A stretch of DNA of 36,629 nucleotides from CAISDA01 sp050258555 (lineage in GTDB: Bacteria; Bacteroidota; Ignavibacteria; UBA10030; UBA8401): the NCBI GenBank assembly GCA_050258555.1, contig JBLMZA010000011.1:1-36629 (forward strand). The letters run 5' to 3'. Positions 32,175 through 36,629 of the stretch are shown here, piece by piece (position 1 is the first letter of the stretch; each line of letters begins with the position of its first letter). The notes below the pieces were generated by a model, which saw only the letters and a list, made by a program, of their open reading frames with translations, was not told the DNA's origin and searched no databases. The position numbers and the translations under genes were made by a program.

Positions 32175-34421
32175 ATGACGCTGTTGCGATCGCTTTCTCT
32201 GCTCCTGGTTGTGCTCCTGGTGTGCTGTCACTCCTGTCTGTACGCGGAGCCGCTTCCGGCTCCTTCAAAGCCGTCGCTGAAGGCGGTCCGCATCGACGGC
32301 AGCCTGAGGCTTTCAGGAAAGCTCGATGACCCGCGCTGGAATCTCGCAGTGCCGATCGAGATCGGGTATGAAGCCCAGCCGGGAGAGAATATTCCGGCTC
32401 CGCAGCAGACGACAGTGAGAGTGCTGTATAATGCAGACCGCGTCTATTTCGGATTTTTCTGCCGCGATTCGAATCCCTCGGCCATCCGCGCGCACATCAC
32501 CGACCGCGACAAGATCTTCGACGACGACTTCGTTGCGCTCGTGATGGATACATACGGCGACTATCAGCGCTCCTATGAGTTCATGGTCAACCCGTACGGC
32601 ATACAGGCAGATCTGATGCGCGTGGGCAACAACGAGGATGACAGCTTCGATACGATCTGGGAATCGGCCGCGTCGATGAATGACTCCGGATGGACGGCGG
32701 AGATGGCGATTCCCTTCAAGAGCATCCGCTTTCCGTCGCAGCGCGTGCAGACGTGGTATGCGATGATCGGCCGTATCTATCCGCGCGCAAGCCGTTCGCT
32801 TCTCTCCTGGACGCCCATCGACCGGAATAATCCCTGCTTCATCTGCCAGGGCGGCGCCATCGAAGGCATCACCGGCGTCGAATCGGTGACCTCGGCCGAT
32901 ATCCTTCCCTACGTTGTCGGGCAGCAAAGCGGTGCGCTCAGGGACGATGAGGATCCGCGCTCGGGCTTTGAAAACGGCAGGTTCCGCGGCCGCATTGGCA
33001 CCGGGCTGCGCTATGCGCCGAGTCCGGACTTCGCCGTGGAGGGCGTGATCAATCCCGATTTCAGCCAGGTGGAATCGGACGCCGCGCAGATCAGCGTCAA
33101 CTCGACATTCGCGCTTTTCTATCCCGAGAAGCGGCCGTTTTTTCTGCAGGGCGCGGAGATGCTCAAAAACGAGACGCAGACTTTTTACTCGCGCACGATC
33201 AACAATCCGATCGCATCGGCGCGCGTGATCGGAAAATCGGGCGCGCTGTCGTATTCCTATCTTGCCGCATCGGACCGGAACACGCCGTTCATCGTGCCGG
33301 GCGAGGAAAGCTCGGACTACATCTCGACCGGCCGCACATCGTTTTCCAACATCGCGCGCGCACGCTATGATTTCGGGCACGAGTCATTCGCCGGCGCGAT
33401 GGTCACCACGCGCAACCTGTCGGATGCGCACAACTACGTTGCCGGCGCCGACTGGGGCTACCGGTTCGGGGGAAGCTACACGTTCAAGGGCGAGCTCTTT
33501 TATTCCGCGACGAAGGAAGTGAAGGACAGCCTGCTTCTCGACGACACACGCACATTCGGCGGCACTGGGCGGACCGCCCGGTTCGACGGCGAATCCTACG
33601 GCGGCACATCGGCCTTTGTGTCGCTGCGGCGCGACGCGCGCGATCTGAGCTTCAATGTCAGCTATCAGGACCGGCATCCGACATTTCAGGCGCAGAGCGG
33701 ATTTGTCCCCAACACCGACACGCGCGTCGGATCGCTCTCGTATCAGTACACATTCTATCCGTCACACGGCATCCTCGATCAATGGACGATCTCGGCGGAG
33801 CAGGGGATGCATTTCAACTATGACGGAGTGAAAAAGGAGCAGTGGTTTCTTCCCGGACTCTCGGCCCAGTTCAAGAGCCAGACCAATGTCAACATCCTGT
33901 GGTTCCTCGTCAACGATGAACGCTTCAAGGGCATCCGGTTCGACAATATCAACCGCGTGGAAATCAACATCAACTCCCGCCCGTTGAGCGCGCTGGCGCT
34001 CTTTTTTTCCGGAGAGTTCGGACGGTTCATCGACCGGTCCGATACGCCGTCGATGGGGCGCGGGCACGAACTCTCTGTCACGGCGCAGATGCGTCCGACA
34101 TCCCAGCTGCAGGTCGAGCTTGCCTATTCGCGCGCCCGGCTCTCGAGCGTTGCAACAGGCGGACTGCTTTTCGACGGCTACATTCTGCGCGGCACGGGGG
34201 CGTATCAGTTCACCCCGGAACTTTTCTTGCGCGTGATCGGACAATACAATCAGTTCGACAAGACGATGGAAGTGTATCCGCTTGTCAGCTACAAGCTCAA
34301 CCCCCTGACCATCTTCTATGCGGGATCGACCTATGCCATGACGGATTTCGGCGAGCCGTACCGGATCAGGAGCACGGCGCGCCAGTATTTCATCAAGCTG
34401 CAGTATCTGATCAGGACATGA
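32175..34421 (+). CDS. DUF5916 outer-membrane protein with CBM9-like N-terminal domain
   Basis: The 748-residue protein has a signal peptide ending near residue 25 (CLYAEP) and GAGG six bases before the ATG. Residues about 40-230 form a CBM9-like domain (RIDGSLRLSGKLDDPRWNLA, VRVLYNADRVYFGFFCRDSNP, DDDFVALVMDTYGDYQRSYEF). The rest is the DUF5916 beta-barrel region, recognised by the FALFYPEKRPFFLQGAEML block (about 311-329), with alternating hydrophobic strands up to the C-terminus YFIKLQYLIRT. This pair of domains is widespread in FCB bacteria and has been linked only loosely to carbohydrate or envelope function; the biochemical role is unknown. It has its own likely promoter and precedes a GH42-like gene, so a glycan-related role is plausible. 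Confidence 0.88.
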   Translation: MTLLRSLSLLLVVLLVCCHSCLYAEPLPAPSKPSLKAVRIDGSLRLSGKLDDPRWNLAVPIEIGYEAQPGENIPAPQQTTVRVLYNADRVYFGFFCRDSNPSAIRAHITDRDKIFDDDFVALVMDTYGDYQRSYEFMVNPYGIQADLMRVGNNEDDSFDTIWESAASMNDSGWTAEMAIPFKSIRFPSQRVQTWYAMIGRIYPRASRSLLSWTPIDRNNPCFICQGGAIEGITGVESVTSADILPYVVGQQSGALRDDEDPRSGFENGRFRGRIGTGLRYAPSPDFAVEGVINPDFSQVESDAAQISVNSTFALFYPEKRPFFLQGAEMLKNETQTFYSRTINNPIASARVIGKSGALSYSYLAASDRNTPFIVPGEESSDYISTGRTSFSNIARARYDFGHESFAGAMVTTRNLSDAHNYVAGADWGYRFGGSYTFKGELFYSATKEVKDSLLLDDTRTFGGTGRTARFDGESYGGTSAFVSLRRDARDLSFNVSYQDRHPTFQAQSGFVPNTDTRVGSLSYQYTFYPSHGILDQWTISAEQGMHFNYDGVKKEQWFLPGLSAQFKSQTNVNILWFLVNDERFKGIRFDNINRVEININSRPLSALALFFSGEFGRFIDRSDTPSMGRGHELSVTAQMRPTSQLQVELAYSRARLSSVATGGLLFDGYILRGTGAYQFTPELFLRVIGQYNQFDKTMEVYPLVSYKLNPLTIFYAGSTYAMTDFGEPYRIRSTARQYFIKLQYLIRT

Positions 34422-34500
34422 GGCGCATGGGCGCATGCCGCAGCACCGGGATTTTTTCCGTACGCAACCACGACACCACTCACAATTACGATTCCTATAC

Positions 34501-36629
34501 ATGATCCGATTCTCCAGCGGCATCCTCATCATTCTTTTTGTCGCACTGCAAAGCATATCACAGGCCGCGTCGCCCGGTCCGCTCTCGACGGTGCTCCGCA
34601 TGCTTAACGGCCGGCCGACGATCGTTGTGAATGGCGACCCGGTGTATCCCATGATTTATGCGCTGACCGACGTGCCCGGCGGGCGCTGGAGCTGGGAGGA
34701 ACTTCCCAAGCACAATATTGAAGAGTTCGCGCGGCACGGCACCCGGTTGTATCAGGTGCATCTGTTCTTCGAGCAGATGTGGAAGGAAGACGGATCGCTC
34801 GATATCACGCCGGCCGTGAAACAGATCCGCGGCGTGCTCGATGTCCGTCCCGATGCGGCGGTGATCATGCGTCTGCATGTGGCCGCGCCGTCCTGGTGGA
34901 TCCGCACGCATCCGGATGAATGGGTGCGCTATGCCGACACGGGCTATGACGAGGAAAGCACGATCGGCTTTCCTCGCATCATCGAAGAGGATAATTTTCC
35001 GGTCCGGCGCGTGAGCATGGCAAGCCAGTCGTGGAAGCGCGAGGCAGGCGAGGTGCTGCGGCGCTTTCTTGCGGCATTGGCTTCGACCAGGGAAGGCGAC
35101 GCGCTGATCGGCGTCCAGCCGGCCAACGGCATCTACGGCGAGTGGCACAACTGGGGATTCTTCAGGAACGAACCCGATACGAGCGCGCCGATGACGATGG
35201 CGTTCCGCGCGTGGCTTCGATCGAAGTACGGAAGCGACCGGGAGTTACAAAAAGCGTGGAACGATCCGTCGGCCGCGTTTGATCGCGTGAGAGTGCCTTC
35301 GATGAAAGAGCGCGAAACCTCCTCGGGCATCTTTCGCGATCCCGCACGCGAGCAGAAGACGATCGATTATTACACCTGCGTCCACGAACTGGTCGCCGAC
35401 GACATTCTTTACTTTGCACGCATCGTCAAGACCGCCTGGCCGCGGCCGATTCTTGCCGGCACGTTCTATGGATATTTCTTTTCCACATTCGGCCGCCAGG
35501 CCGCAGGCGGGCACCTTGCGCTCCAGCGCCTGCTCAATTCTCCCGATATCGATTATCTTGCCGGTCCGCAGGCCTATGAGCCCGAGTCGCTTCTGCCGGG
35601 CGATCCCTTCCGCTCGCGCTCGCTCACGGCATCGGTGCGCATGCACGGCAAGCTCTGGCTCGATGAGATGGATAACGAGCCGGCGATTCCGACCTCGCGC
35701 GACGCACGGCACGACATTCTGCTTCGCACGGCTGTGGCCAATGTGCGGCGCAATACGGTCTCGTCGTACACACGCGGAGCCGGACTCTGGTACTACGACT
35801 TCGGCGTTGCCGGAGCGGACCTGGACGGCTACCGTCACAACGCCAGGGGCTCGTGGGGATTCTGGGATCATCCGGTCATACAGGAGAATATCCGGCTGAT
35901 GCGCCAGGAGTTCGAGAAGCGCATGGCCCGTCCGTTTGTGAGCGCCTCGGATGTGCTCTTTGTGTATGACACAAAAAGTGTGTATCATACGGCAAGCCTC
36001 CGCGGCGCCGATCCGGTGACGCCGGCGGTGATCGATTATTCCTACCTGGCCGCACTCCGAAGCGGCGTCGCCGTCGATGCCATACATCTTGATGATCTTC
36101 CCAAGACGGATCTTTCCCAATACCGGACGGTGGTGTTCGGCAACACGTTCGTGCTCACGAAGGAAGAGCGCGACTATATCCGCACGCATGTGGCGCAGGA
36201 CAAGCGCACCATCATCTGGCTCTATGCGCCCGGCTATTCCGACGGGCGCGCGCTCAATGCGTCGCATATCGGCGAGCTGACCGGCATGAGCGTCAGGATG
36301 CTGCCCTCGGCACGAATGCCGGAAGTGCGCTGCCGCATACCGGGCGATACCGCGCAGGTGTCGTATGCGCTGGCATCGAAGCCGATCGCTCCGCTCTTTG
36401 CGATCGATGACGATTCTGCCGAGGCGTTCGGATATTATGGAACGGGCGACACCGCGGCGATTGCACGCAAGACATTTGCCGATCACACCGCATGGTTCAT
36501 CGCCGCGCCCGGCAAAACCGTCGAGCCGCTGCGCTCGATTCTCCGCTCAAGCGGAGCGCACTGCTACGTCGCAGATTCGGAGATCGTGTATGCCGGCGGC
36601 GGCATCGTTGCCATCCATACGAAAAACGG
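34501..36629 (+). CDS. Exported GH42-like clan-A glycosidase, 3' end missing
   Basis: The frame opens at an ATG at 34501 with a signal peptide (ILIILFVALQSISQAA) and stays open to the window end, giving at least 709 residues. An N-terminal TIM-barrel domain (about 35-420) resembles beta-galactosidase-type GH42: LHVAAPSWWIRTHPDEW (126-142), the probable acid/base Glu214 in GIYGEWHNWG, FRAWLRSKYGSDRELQKAWND (235-255) and a candidate nucleophile Glu389 in KLWLDEMDNE. A second domain (about 455-640; SDVLFVYDTKSVYH and YRTVVFGNTFVLTKEERDYI) looks like the glutamine-amidotransferase-like trimerisation domain found in GH42-type enzymes. It lies 79 bases after the DUF5916 gene and may be cotranscribed with it. 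The substrate is unknown and a T9SS tail cannot be assessed. Confidence 0.82.
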   Translation, partial: MIRFSSGILIILFVALQSISQAASPGPLSTVLRMLNGRPTIVVNGDPVYPMIYALTDVPGGRWSWEELPKHNIEEFARHGTRLYQVHLFFEQMWKEDGSLDITPAVKQIRGVLDVRPDAAVIMRLHVAAPSWWIRTHPDEWVRYADTGYDEESTIGFPRIIEEDNFPVRRVSMASQSWKREAGEVLRRFLAALASTREGDALIGVQPANGIYGEWHNWGFFRNEPDTSAPMTMAFRAWLRSKYGSDRELQKAWNDPSAAFDRVRVPSMKERETSSGIFRDPAREQKTIDYYTCVHELVADDILYFARIVKTAWPRPILAGTFYGYFFSTFGRQAAGGHLALQRLLNSPDIDYLAGPQAYEPESLLPGDPFRSRSLTASVRMHGKLWLDEMDNEPAIPTSRDARHDILLRTAVANVRRNTVSSYTRGAGLWYYDFGVAGADLDGYRHNARGSWGFWDHPVIQENIRLMRQEFEKRMARPFVSASDVLFVYDTKSVYHTASLRGADPVTPAVIDYSYLAALRSGVAVDAIHLDDLPKTDLSQYRTVVFGNTFVLTKEERDYIRTHVAQDKRTIIWLYAPGYSDGRALNASHIGELTGMSVRMLPSARMPEVRCRIPGDTAQVSYALASKPIAPLFAIDDDSAEAFGYYGTGDTAAIARKTFADHTAWFIAAPGKTVEPLRSILRSSGAHCYVADSEIVYAGGGIVAIHTKN

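Noticed and set aside
1..36629. CRISPR arrays, tRNA or rRNA genes, insertion sequences
   Set aside because: No spaced direct repeats, cloverleaf-like sequences, rRNA blocks or transposase genes were recognised by reading; a tRNAscan or repeat search was not possible.

Overview
The window looks like a chromosomal segment of a GC-rich Gram-negative bacterium of the Fibrobacterota-Chlorobiota-Bacteroidota (FCB) superphylum, closer to the Ignavibacteria/Chlorobiota or related candidate phyla than to classical Bacteroidia. The reasons are C-terminal type IX secretion (T9SS) sorting tails of the form NYPNPFNP on two exported proteins, a PorV/UPF0164-like outer-membrane protein, a TonB-dependent receptor with a carboxypeptidase-like N-terminal domain, and a DUF5916 barrel protein. 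Several genes have Shine-Dalgarno sequences and TTGNNN-N17/18-(T/G)ATATT promoters, which Bacteroidia usually lack. The assignment is inference. No rRNA, tRNA, CRISPR array or insertion sequence was recognised.

Layout. (1) 1-690 is the 3' part of a phytanoyl-CoA dioxygenase family gene, convergent with a minus-strand set: ROK sugar kinase (4031-2988), XRE-cupin regulator (2967-2380) and acyl-CoA synthetase (2336-687). (2) 4342-11968 (+) is an envelope cassette: IPT/TIG lipoprotein, PorV-like barrel, TonB-dependent receptor and a large exported protein with an FN3-like region, closed by a strong terminator at 12004-12036. (3) 12135-17500 (+) is a carbohydrate-degradation operon: GH30, alginate-lyase-family (PL5-like) protein, GH88 unsaturated glucuronyl hydrolase and a second GH30, ending at a terminator shared with a second, closely related ROK kinase (18628-17591, -). 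(4) 18830-24063 carries an SGNH esterase, a short Rho factor (-), RecQ and MetA. (5) 24073-31943 carries a T9SS-tailed clan-A glycosidase, a biotin-dependent acyl-CoA carboxylase pair (beta subunit and biotin carrier), a YciI-like protein, a T9SS-tailed zinc metallopeptidase, ribokinase and a small TPR protein. (6) 32175-36629 carries a DUF5916 outer-membrane protein and a GH42-like glycosidase cut by the window end.

Interpretation. Regions 1-3 read as a polysaccharide-utilisation locus lacking a SusD-like partner: a receptor cassette imports a uronic-acid-containing glycan, GH30/PL5-like/GH88 enzymes without T9SS tails process it at the membrane or in the periplasm, and two paralogous ROK kinases that bracket the locus and share a matched promoter could phosphorylate the released sugars. 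The paired kinase duplication and the SusD-less receptor cassette are the most distinctive system-level features. Other points worth checking are a 30-bp element conserved upstream of two unrelated genes, a substituted catalytic histidine in the PL5-like protein, and a MetA whose residue 111 predicts acetyl-CoA use.
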